DNA of 5,652 nucleotides from Dehalococcoidales bacterium. Lineage in GTDB: Bacteria > Chloroflexota > Dehalococcoidia > Dehalococcoidales > RBG-16-60-22. A program made the translations under genes and the position numbers. This document shows positions 1-5,652 of the stretch, in pieces (the first letter of the stretch is position 1; each line of letters opens with the position of its first letter). A model generated the notes under the pieces. The model worked only from the letters and a program-made list of their open reading frames with translations. It did no database searches and was not told the origin of the DNA. The stretch spans positions 1 through 5,652 of the forward strand of contig JAUWGD010000112.1 of the NCBI GenBank assembly GCA_030606585.1, given 5' to 3'.

Positions 1-1409
1 ACGTACGGATTATAGAGAAGTTCGCGGTATTCCGTTATTTTCTCCTGCTTCAAAGCGGCGGGGTCGTCCGCGGCTTTTATATCTTTGCTGAAGATGATAT
101 CTGTTGCCGCTTCCGCTCCCATCACGGCGATTTCCGCCTGGGGCCAGGCCAGGGTATTATCCGCCCCCAGCCCCTGGCTGCACATGGCGATGTACGCTCC
201 GCCGTAAGCCTTGCGGGTAATCAGCGTTATCTTGGGCACGGTAGCCTCGGCATAGCACCATAAAAGCTTGGCGCCGTGACGTATTATACCTCCCCACTCC
301 TGGTGGCTGCCGGGGAGAAAGCCGGGAACATCAGCTATAGTGAGCAGCGGGATATTGAAGGCATCGCAGAAGCGGATGAACCGCGTGGCCTTGTCCGACG
401 CGTTGATATCGAGGCAGCCCGCCAGGTAATTGGGCTGGTTGGCAATGATACCGACGACATGGCCGTTCATGCGGGCAAAGGCCGTAATCATGTTCTGGGC
501 GAACTGGCGTGACGGCTCCAGGAACTCACCGTCGTCCACGATGGCTTTAATAACTTCCTTCATGTTGTAGCCCTTGTTCGCGTTTTCCGGGAGGATATCG
601 TTTAAAGCGGGCTCGGTGCGGTCGGGCGAGTCTTTCGACTTGATATAGGGCGGTTTTTCTTCGTTGTTTAAAGGCAGGTAGCTCAGGAGCTTTTTGATTT
701 CTTCGATTGCCTGCTCGTCGTTATCGCAGGCGAACTGGGTGACGCCGCTTTTAGTGCTGTGTGTGAGCGCTCCGCCCAACTCGTCGTTGCCGATTTCCTC
801 GCCGGTGACGCTCTTTACCACCGCCGGCCCGGTGATGAACATGTAGCTGGTCTTCTTCACCATGAAAACGAAGTCGGTCATCGCCGGCGAATAGACGGCG
901 CCCCCCGCCGCCGGCCCCATGATGGCCGATATCTGCGGGATGACCCCGGAGGCGCAGGAGTTGCGGAAAAAGATATTACCGTAGCCGTCGAGGGCGTTTA
1001 TCCCCTCCTGGATGCGCGCCCCGCCGCTGTCGATAAACCCCACCATCGGCACCTGCATTTTCATCGCCATGTCCATGACGCGGCATATCTTTTTAGCGTG
1101 CATCTCGCCCAGTGTGCCGCCCCGGGCGGTAAAGTCCTGGGCGTAGGCACAGACGGTGCGCCCGTTTACCTTGCCGTAGCCCGTGACGACGCCGTCGGCG
1201 GGAATGGATACCTTGTCCATGCCGAAATTCGTGGAGCGGTGCTGTACGAACAGGTCGGTCTCCTGGAAGGTCCCTTTATCGAAGAAAAGGTCAAGTCTCT
1301 CCCTGGCTGTCAGTTTACCGGAGTCGTGCTGCTTCTGTACGCTCTTTTCCCCGCCCCCGGCTTTCAGTTCGACTTCGAGCCTGGCCAGTTTTTCTATTTC
1401 ATCTTTCAA
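1..1409 (-). CDS. Acyl-CoA carboxyltransferase subunit (propionyl-/methylmalonyl-CoA type), 3' end beyond the left edge
   Basis: Carboxyltransferase of a biotin-dependent acyl-CoA carboxylase or decarboxylase (PccB/MmdA family, two crotonase-like halves), moving CO2 between biotin and an acyl-CoA such as propionyl-/methylmalonyl-CoA. I translated 469 residues from the reverse complement. Visible family signatures are SGGARIQEG (128-136), SGVIPQIS (154-161), GPAAGGAVYSP (165-175, first oxyanion-hole region), FITGP (191-195), AGCLDINASDKA (330-341), DVPGFLPG (360-367), GGIIRHGAK (373-381) and TRKAYGGAY (398-406, second oxyanion hole). Members are usually about 510-520 residues, so roughly 45 are missing past the edge. 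The start is TTG: a good ribosome site lies 7 bases upstream and an in-frame TGA (1422-1424) closes off anything earlier. The usual Cys in GPCAGG is Ala here (A167). The residue after AYGGAY is Ile (I407), at a position that as I recall influences acyl-CoA choice in Streptomyces enzymes. No biotin carboxylase or biotin carrier gene is in view, so carboxylase versus sodium-pump decarboxylase cannot be decided. The family call is very sure; the substrate is not. Confidence 0.95.
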   Translation of the reverse strand, partial: MKDEIEKLARLEVELKAGGGEKSVQKQHDSGKLTARERLDLFFDKGTFQETDLFVQHRSTNFGMDKVSIPADGVVTGYGKVNGRTVCAYAQDFTARGGTLGEMHAKKICRVMDMAMKMQVPMVGFIDSGGARIQEGINALDGYGNIFFRNSCASGVIPQISAIMGPAAGGAVYSPAMTDFVFMVKKTSYMFITGPAVVKSVTGEEIGNDELGGALTHSTKSGVTQFACDNDEQAIEEIKKLLSYLPLNNEEKPPYIKSKDSPDRTEPALNDILPENANKGYNMKEVIKAIVDDGEFLEPSRQFAQNMITAFARMNGHVVGIIANQPNYLAGCLDINASDKATRFIRFCDAFNIPLLTIADVPGFLPGSHQEWGGIIRHGAKLLWCYAEATVPKITLITRKAYGGAYIAMCSQGLGADNTLAWPQAEIAVMGAEAATDIIFSKDIKAADDPAALKQEKITEYRELLYNPY

Positions 1410-1416
1410 ATTAATT

Positions 1417-1423
1417 TCACCTC
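1417..1423 (-). promoter_or_regulatory. Ribosome binding site that fixes the TTG start of the carboxyltransferase
   Basis: On the minus strand GAGGTGA stands 7 bases before the TTG at 1409-1407. It overlaps the in-frame TGA at 1424-1422, so no upstream in-frame ATG or GTG can be used. The other nearby candidates fail: a GTG inside this site meets a stop four codons later, and the ATG just inside the gene (ATG AAA TAG) is out of frame. Confidence 0.75.
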
Positions 1424-1452
1424 ACCAGTTAAGATTAAAACAAGTTAATGAT

Positions 1453-1480
1453 ATCATATGGAATGTTGGCGGGCAAACAA
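1453..1480 (-). promoter_or_regulatory. Possible sigma-70-type promoter for the carboxyltransferase gene
   Basis: In the 89-base gap between the second MFS gene and the carboxyltransferase, the minus strand shows TTGTTT (1480-1475), a 16-base spacer, then TATGAT (1458-1453). The -10 matches consensus at 5 of 6 positions; the -35 at only 3 of 6. Transcription would begin near 1446 and give a leader of about 37 bases. A perfect 10-base palindrome, ATGATATCAT (1448-1457), overlaps the -10 and could be chance or a small operator. No hairpin with a T run is seen in the gap, so read-through from the transporter genes is also possible. Confidence 0.35.
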
Positions 1481-1498
1481 CATGGCACTGTTTCATGG

Positions 1499-2743
1499 CT
1501 ATTCCAGCCTGCGCAGTCGGGAAGTGAAAATGAGCAGCGCGGCGGACACTATAACAAGTATTACGGCCAGACCGCCGATGGACCACTGTATCCCTATAGC
1601 CTCGGCGAGTATGCCGGCAAAGAACGTTCCGAGACTGGAAAAGCCCAGCCCCATCATCATAAAGCTCATTACACGGCCGCGGTATTCCGGCGGGGTATAG
1701 TTCTGTGCCAGGGCATTGCCGCTTGTCCGGTGCCCCGTCTGTCCCAGGCCGATAAATATCACGACGAGTACGGATACGAGCCACCAGTGTGAAAAAGCAA
1801 AGACCATCAGCGCCAGTCCCATCATAATACCGCTGACAAGCATGATGGCACCCCTTTTTCGACTCGGTACCGAAGCTAGAATAAGGGAGCCGGTGATAGC
1901 GCCAAGCCCGGAAACGCTCAGGAGTATTCCCATACCGGCGGCGCCCACATCGAGGATATCCTCGGTTATCATGGGCATGAGCTGCAGGAAGGGTATACCG
2001 CATATCATCACGAAAAGGGTGGCCACCAGTACCAGGAGCATCGTCTTTTCGCGCCGGATATATTTCACGCCATCCACGATATCAGTAAGGGCACTTGAGC
2101 CTTGACTGAATTTCTGGGCGGTTTTCGGCATGAGAAACATGCAGACCGATGCCAGCCCGTACATGGCGGCGGATATGTAGTAGACACTGGCGAAATCGAA
2201 GCCTTCGATGAGGAAACCAGTCGCCGCCGGAGCCAGTATCCGGAACGCGTTCATACCCATGGTATTCAGGGATACGGCATTCATCACCTGTTCACTGTCC
2301 ACTACTTCGGAGATAATGGCCTGTCTTGACGGCATCATCAGCCCCATTATCGCTCCCTGGATGGCAGCCGTGACCACCAGTATCCACCAGGAGCCGGGGA
2401 TATCCTCGCTCAGATAGCCCATCGTTAGCGCGAAGGCTACGAACAGCGAGACCAGCATCGAGCCTATCATGCTGTAGAGGAGGATATCCTTTTTCTGCAG
2501 TCGGTCGGCAAGGGCGCCCCCGTATAACGAACAAATAATCGTGGGTATGGCATTGGCCAGCGAGGCTAATCCGAGCACGGCTCCCGAACCGCTGATGCGG
2601 TAGATGAGCAGGGAACGGGCGACAATCTGCATGTTCATGGAAGACCACTGGCCTACCATCCCGATATAGTACAGGCGGTAGGCCGGGTTCTTCAGCGAAC
2701 TGAAAGTCCTGATTTTGCTTAACTGATTAAATCTTTTTTTCAT
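1499..2743 (-). CDS. MFS transporter, EntS-like / MFS_3-type (drug or metabolite exporter)
   Basis: Inner-membrane major facilitator superfamily protein of 414 residues, a normal length for 12 helices. The N-terminal block FSSLKNPAYRLYYIG (14-28), followed by NMQIVARSLLIY (37-48), is typical of the MFS_3/EntS-like group of exporters. The loop 2-3 motif appears as GGALADRLQKKD (75-86). MPSRQAIISEVV (137-148) and the second-half loop PPEYRGRVMSF (351-361) are further group hallmarks. A basic and polar linker near 206-233 separates the two six-helix halves. The ATG overlaps the last 17 bases of the upstream MFS gene and no convincing ribosome site precedes it, which suggests translational coupling to that gene. 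The protein ends in a short basic tail (SRLRRLE). The substrate cannot be read from the sequence; export of a small molecule is the family expectation. Confidence 0.9.
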   Translation of the reverse strand: MKKRFNQLSKIRTFSSLKNPAYRLYYIGMVGQWSSMNMQIVARSLLIYRISGSGAVLGLASLANAIPTIICSLYGGALADRLQKKDILLYSMIGSMLVSLFVAFALTMGYLSEDIPGSWWILVVTAAIQGAIMGLMMPSRQAIISEVVDSEQVMNAVSLNTMGMNAFRILAPAATGFLIEGFDFASVYYISAAMYGLASVCMFLMPKTAQKFSQGSSALTDIVDGVKYIRREKTMLLVLVATLFVMICGIPFLQLMPMITEDILDVGAAGMGILLSVSGLGAITGSLILASVPSRKRGAIMLVSGIMMGLALMVFAFSHWWLVSVLVVIFIGLGQTGHRTSGNALAQNYTPPEYRGRVMSFMMMGLGFSSLGTFFAGILAEAIGIQWSIGGLAVILVIVSAALLIFTSRLRRLE

Positions 2744-3980
2744 AGGGCGACTTTATTTTTAATAAAAATGCGGCTATTATCCTGAGAAAGGAAAAGCCGG
2801 CCAGCATGATGGTCCCGGCGGTGAACCCACCGGCCAGGTCTTTGATGGCTCCCATGAGGAACGGACCGGCGAACGTGCCGATTTCCCCCACGCAGAAAAA
2901 CATGCCCCCCGCCGACCCCACGTATTTCGATTCTACCTCCGGGAGTTCCATCAACATAAGCACCAGAAACGGGAAGATACAGCAGGTGGCCATCCCGTAG
3001 ATGATGAGGATAATTATAAGTGTGGCTCCCGATACCTGCGAAATCATCAGGAGAAGTACGGTGCATATAGTTGCCGCGATGGCTATAAAGCGACCCCGGA
3101 AATGGGGCGGGATAATACGCGGGACAACGATGATAGTCGGTATCCCTATCCAGGTCGGTAGAGAGGCGGCTATGCCCGCCATCGATGGTGAAAGCCCGCC
3201 GTCTTCCAGAATACGCGGCAGCCAGTTGCCGAAGCCGTGACCGGCGGCGAACGTGAGTAATCCCATCAGGAGGATAATTTTCACGTTTCGTATGCTGATA
3301 AGGCCTTTGAAAACTTTATCGATTCTCTCGCTTTGAGTGTCTTCTGCCGATGGGATGTCTCTGCCCAGGAACCACCACACGCAGGCGATGACGATAGCCA
3401 CCAGGCCGTAGCCGGCAAAGGCGACCCTCCAGCTATTGTCGGTTAACGGCATGATAACGCTGTTCATCAGGGAAACGGAGAGGCCGGAGCCGATCCAGAC
3501 CCCCGTCATGTAGATACCCACCGCCATACCCCGCTCTTTCCCCCGGAACCACTGCGAGATTGTCTTGGGATTGCCTGTGGATATCAGCGGACCGCCGATG
3601 CCGAAGAGAGCCACGCAGAAAAACATCGGGATAAATCCCCCGGCAAAATAACGGAGGCCGGCCGATAGCCCTATTACCAGAACGCCGATGAAAATGGATC
3701 TACGTGTGCCAAGCCTGTCTACAACAGCCCCGCCGAATGCGGCTACTATGATATAGGTCAGCGGCCAGGCACCCAGGATAAACCCCATCTGGGAGTAGGA
3801 AATATTCAGGTCTTCGATAATCGGCGTGACCAGAGGGGCTAATGCGAACGTGACCAGGCCGAAAACGAAATACGAGAGCCATGTTAACGCCAGCATTATC
3901 CAGCGGTACGGTCTCTCGTAGGGCGGTTTACCCCGGCTGTCTGCTGTAATTGGTTCCTGGAGTATATCGGAGTTTATCAT
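2727..3980 (-). CDS. MFS transporter, CynX/NarK-like
   Basis: Inner-membrane major facilitator protein of 417 residues, with a soluble N-terminus of about 25 residues and then helix 1 from about W27. The classic loop 2-3 motif A is intact: GGAVVDRLGTRR (83-94), with D88 and R89. NPKTISQWFRGKERGMAVGI (137-156) resembles the loop 4 to helix 5 region of nitrate, cyanate and organic-anion MFS carriers. GNWLPRIL (251-258) opens the second half in the way CynX-type proteins do, and VGSAGGMFF (354-362) with GPFLMGAIKDLAGG (372-385) fits helices 10-11 and their loop. It is first in a leftward set, and its stop codon lies inside the next MFS gene. The only ribosome-site-like bases are a weak CAGG just ahead of the ATG. 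This subfamily moves small anions or organic acids; the actual substrate is unknown here. The MFS call is sure and the subfamily tentative. Confidence 0.9.
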   Translation of the reverse strand: MINSDILQEPITADSRGKPPYERPYRWIMLALTWLSYFVFGLVTFALAPLVTPIIEDLNISYSQMGFILGAWPLTYIIVAAFGGAVVDRLGTRRSIFIGVLVIGLSAGLRYFAGGFIPMFFCVALFGIGGPLISTGNPKTISQWFRGKERGMAVGIYMTGVWIGSGLSVSLMNSVIMPLTDNSWRVAFAGYGLVAIVIACVWWFLGRDIPSAEDTQSERIDKVFKGLISIRNVKIILLMGLLTFAAGHGFGNWLPRILEDGGLSPSMAGIAASLPTWIGIPTIIVVPRIIPPHFRGRFIAIAATICTVLLLMISQVSGATLIIILIIYGMATCCIFPFLVLMLMELPEVESKYVGSAGGMFFCVGEIGTFAGPFLMGAIKDLAGGFTAGTIMLAGFSFLRIIAAFLLKIKSPYEKKI

Positions 3981-4079
3981 AAGGCCTGTCTTTTCAAGGG
4001 TCCGGCGCGGGGATGTGCGACTCTTTCTATTTATATTAACATATCAGTCGATTTTATAACTTAATCTGGAAGTGCTAAA
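3981..4079. promoter_or_regulatory. Divergent intergenic region carrying start signals for the folate cluster and the MFS genes
   Basis: These 99 bases separate the divergently read MFS gene and folP. The stretch 4021-4066 is AT-rich, in contrast to the GC-rich 4000-4015. On the plus strand TATATT (4032-4037) and TATAAC (4055-4060) are possible -10 elements for folP; the first fits better with the position of the ribosome site at 4068-4072. On the minus strand TATAAA (4035-4030) could serve the MFS gene. No clear -35 at standard spacing was found for any of these, so the exact promoters are unresolved. No riboswitch-like fold was recognised. Confidence 0.45.
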
Positions 4080-4943
4080 ATGTCTTTGATGAACAAGACC
4101 CTGCCAGTCACGCGCTGCGGGAATACCGAGTTCCGCTGGGGGGAAAAGACCTATATCATGGGGGTCTGTAACCTGAGTCCCGACTCTTTTTCCGGCGACG
4201 GACTTGGCGACGATGTTGAAGTAACGCTTGCCCAGGCGCAGCGCATGGTGGCCGAGGGGGCTGATATTATCGATGTCGGCGGGGAATCTACCCGACCCGG
4301 CACAGAGCCCATGTCCGTGGATGACATCGACGATGAACTGCGGCTGGTTATCCCGGCCATAGAACGGCTGGCGGCGGAAATACCGGTGCCGATAAGCATC
4401 GATAGCTATAAGGCGGGCGTGGCCAGTCGCGCCGTAAAGGCCGGCGCCGGCATGATTAACGATATCTGGGGCCTTAAAAGGGACCCGCGGGTGGCGCAGG
4501 TAGCCGCCGAGGCGGGCGTGCCCATCATTCTCATGGCTAATGAGCGTGATGCGCCGCCGAAGGTCGGCATCATGGCTAAAGTCATTTCCGACCTGGAAGC
4601 GGGCATAAAAATCGCCCTGGAGGCCGGAGTGGCGGCGGAGAATATCATCGTCGACCCCGGAATCGGCTTCGGTAAGAACCTGGAGCAGAACCTGGAACTG
4701 GTCAATCGACTGGCCGAGTTGAAACGGCTGGGCAAGCCCATCATGCTGGGGACGTCCCGTAAGTCGATGATTGGTCTGGTGCTGGACCAGCCGCCCGATA
4801 AACGTCTCGAAGGGAACCTGGCGGTCACGGCCATCGGCATCGCCAACGGCGCCGATATGATACGTGTTCACGATGTCCGGCAGACGGCACTCGTCTGCCG
4901 CATGAGCGACGCCGTCATCAGAAGGGGAGCAGTCAATGACTGA
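4080..4943 (+). CDS. folP: Dihydropteroate synthase (DHPS)
   Basis: Cytoplasmic TIM-barrel enzyme that condenses 6-hydroxymethyl-7,8-dihydropterin pyrophosphate with p-aminobenzoate to give 7,8-dihydropteroate; it is the sulfonamide target. All signature blocks are present in 287 residues: MGVCNLSPDSFSGDG (27-41, N31 in the metal/pyrophosphate site), DVGGESTRPG (65-74, T71 and R72 of loop 2), SIDSYKA (106-112, pterin-binding D108), INDIWG (126-131, N127), VDPGIGFGKN (191-200, D192), GTSRKSMIG (224-232, K228) and IRVHDV (261-266, R262, H264). Length is normal. GGAAG-like bases (GGAAG, 4068-4072) lie 7 bases before the ATG; a second ATG three codons in is an alternative start. It heads a cluster with folK, overlapping it by 8 bases. 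Odd point: the usual LMH after strand 5 reads LMANERD (151-157), with Ala where His is common. The SFSGDG form of loop 1 is also found in lineages such as Chloroflexi and Thermus, as I recall. Confidence 0.97.
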   Translation: MSLMNKTLPVTRCGNTEFRWGEKTYIMGVCNLSPDSFSGDGLGDDVEVTLAQAQRMVAEGADIIDVGGESTRPGTEPMSVDDIDDELRLVIPAIERLAAEIPVPISIDSYKAGVASRAVKAGAGMINDIWGLKRDPRVAQVAAEAGVPIILMANERDAPPKVGIMAKVISDLEAGIKIALEAGVAAENIIVDPGIGFGKNLEQNLELVNRLAELKRLGKPIMLGTSRKSMIGLVLDQPPDKRLEGNLAVTAIGIANGADMIRVHDVRQTALVCRMSDAVIRRGAVND

Positions 4944-5427
4944 TACCGTGAAGGTATATCTGGGACTCGGCTCTAATCTGGGTAACCGAGAGGACAACCT
5001 GGACATGGCCCTGAAATTGCTGGCGCAGCGAATGAAGGTGGGCAGGGTTTCGTCCATATACGATACGGAGCCGATAGGTAAAACCGACCAGCCGCGTTTC
5101 CTGAATATAGTCTGCGAGGTTTCCACGCGCCTGTCACCAGAGGGGCTGCTGGCTCTTGCGAAGGGGATTGAGGTCAAGATGGGCCGGCGCGGCAAGACCG
5201 GCGAACCGCGTACCATCGATATCGATATACTCCTTTACGGGGATATCGTCATTGATACTCCCGACCTCAAAATCCCCCATCCCGGGATGGCGGAACGGTT
5301 ATTTGTCATGGTGCCCCTCGGCGAAATTGCACCTGAACTCGTTCACCCGGTGAGCTGGGAAAAAATCAAGGATATGAGAGACGCCATCACAGAGAAGCAG
5401 GGCATATTGAAGTGGGAGGGTGAGTAA
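4936..5427 (+). CDS. folK: 2-amino-4-hydroxy-6-hydroxymethyldihydropteridine pyrophosphokinase (HPPK)
   Basis: Cytoplasmic kinase that transfers pyrophosphate from ATP to 6-hydroxymethyl-7,8-dihydropterin, making the substrate of FolP. At 163 residues it is of normal size. Motifs in order are GLGSNLGNRE (10-19), the pterin-binding YDTEPIG..DQPRFLN (42-57), GRRGKTGEPRTIDIDILLYG (83-102) with R84, R92 and the two magnesium-binding aspartates D95 and D97, and IPHPGMAERLFVMVPL (113-128) followed by EIAP. No key residue is missing. A strong ribosome site AGGGGAG (4923-4929) sits 6 bases before the ATG, inside the 3' end of folP, and the genes overlap by 8 bases, so translation is probably coupled. 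The next gene follows after 9 bases. FolK's substrate would be supplied by that neighbour if it is a PTPS-III. Confidence 0.97.
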   Translation: MTDTVKVYLGLGSNLGNREDNLDMALKLLAQRMKVGRVSSIYDTEPIGKTDQPRFLNIVCEVSTRLSPEGLLALAKGIEVKMGRRGKTGEPRTIDIDILLYGDIVIDTPDLKIPHPGMAERLFVMVPLGEIAPELVHPVSWEKIKDMRDAITEKQGILKWEGE

Positions 5428-5436
5428 GGAGAAGAA

Positions 5437-5652
5437 ATGTACGAGATAGCTGTCGAGAAGCATTTTGACGCCGCCCACTTTTTGCGGGGATACCAGGGCA
5501 AGTGCGAGGCTATGCACGGGCACCGCTACCGCGTGGTGGTGAAGGTAGAGGCTTCAGAATTGAATGATATCGGCCTGGCTTACGATTTTACCGATTTGAA
5601 GCGGCACCTGAGCGATATCCTGGCGCGGTTCGACCATACCTGTCTTAACGAC
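5437..5652 (+). CDS. PTPS/QueD-family pterin synthase, probably PTPS-III (FolB bypass); 3' end beyond the right edge
   Basis: First 72 residues of a COG0720 (6-pyruvoyltetrahydropterin synthase / 6-carboxytetrahydropterin synthase) protein; family members are about 115-140 residues, so roughly half is missing. Visible are the FDAAH motif (10-14) with zinc ligand H14, the CEAMHGHRY block (23-31) with the other two zinc ligands H27 and H29, YDFTDLK (49-55), and FDHTCLND (65-72) holding the D66-H67 pair. C23 is the usual catalytic cysteine, and E24 directly after it gives C-E-x-x-H-G-H. In the literature a glutamate that replaces or accompanies this cysteine marks PTPS-III or PTPS-I/III proteins, which convert dihydroneopterin triphosphate to 6-hydroxymethyl-dihydropterin and stand in for FolB. 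QueD proteins usually lack that glutamate. Position immediately after folP and folK, with ribosome site AAGGAG (5426-5431) 5 bases before the ATG, supports a folate role over queuosine synthesis. Family very sure; PTPS-III assignment about 0.8. Confidence 0.93.
   Translation, partial: MYEIAVEKHFDAAHFLRGYQGKCEAMHGHRYRVVVKVEASELNDIGLAYDFTDLKRHLSDILARFDHTCLND

Noticed and set aside
759..1448. A 229-codon plus-strand open frame.
   Set aside because: It is antisense to the carboxyltransferase, whose family motifs are continuous through the whole stretch. The predicted protein is low-complexity His/Arg/Gly-rich and resembles nothing.
1410..1498. Possible terminator between the second MFS gene and the carboxyltransferase.
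   Set aside because: The GCCAT repeats there are direct and not inverted, and there is no GC-rich stem followed by a T run.
1422..2003. A 193-codon minus-strand frame overlapping the second MFS gene in another frame.
   Set aside because: It is an out-of-frame reading of the transporter's 3' half, with Arg- and Tyr-rich composition and no membrane helices.
4044..5216. A 390-codon open frame on the minus strand opposite folP and folK.
   Set aside because: It lies antisense to two unmistakable enzymes, its protein is rich in Arg, His, Asp and Gly with no family resemblance, and such frames are common opposite GC-biased third positions.
96..5619. GATATC occurs 15 times by my count, against about 1.4 expected for a random six-base word.
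   Set aside because: In 12 of the 15 cases it is the codon pair GAT-ATC for Asp-Ile, and two others fall on Ile-Ser codons. Codon and dipeptide usage explains most of the excess. Only a genome-wide count corrected for codon use would show a real motif.
5437..5652. Plain QueD (queuosine pathway) assignment for the last gene.
   Set aside because: Not excluded, but the glutamate next to the catalytic cysteine and the position directly after folP and folK favour the folate-type PTPS.

Overview
The window looks like ordinary chromosome from an anaerobic, uncultivated-type bacterium of moderate GC. The best guess is Chloroflexi, class Dehalococcoidia or near it. This rests on three things: the folP-folK-PTPS gene order, a DHPS with an SFSGDG-type first loop, and a PTPS-family protein in which a glutamate sits beside the catalytic cysteine. 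That last feature is known from folB-lacking lineages, including Chloroflexi. The assignment is an inference from gene content and not a database match. Nothing indicates phage, plasmid, insertion sequence, CRISPR or RNA genes. Coding density is high and no gene-free stretch exceeds about 100 bases.

Left two thirds, minus strand (about 3980 down to 1): three genes read leftward. The first is an MFS transporter of the CynX/NarK-like style. A second MFS transporter from a different subfamily (EntS-like, MFS_3 style) overlaps its end by 17 bases. After an 89-base gap with a possible promoter of its own comes a biotin-dependent acyl-CoA carboxyltransferase (propionyl-/methylmalonyl-CoA type). It starts at TTG and runs off the left edge, lacking roughly its last 45 residues.

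Right third, plus strand (4080 to 5652): a tightly packed folate cluster. folP (dihydropteroate synthase) overlaps folK (HPPK) by 8 bases, and 9 bases later comes a 6-pyruvoyltetrahydropterin synthase-like gene cut by the right edge. Its C-E-x-x-H-G-H active-site signature points to the PTPS-III or PTPS-I/III group, which can make 6-hydroxymethyl-dihydropterin directly from dihydroneopterin triphosphate and so bypass FolB. Read this way, the three genes form consecutive steps: PTPS-III supplies 6-hydroxymethyl-dihydropterin, FolK pyrophosphorylates it, and FolP joins it to p-aminobenzoate.

The two blocks diverge from a 99-base AT-rich spacer (3981-4079) that must hold the start signals for both. 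The folB-bypass reading of the last gene is the most interesting point. It is an established phenomenon, not a new system, but automated pipelines are likely to label this gene queD.
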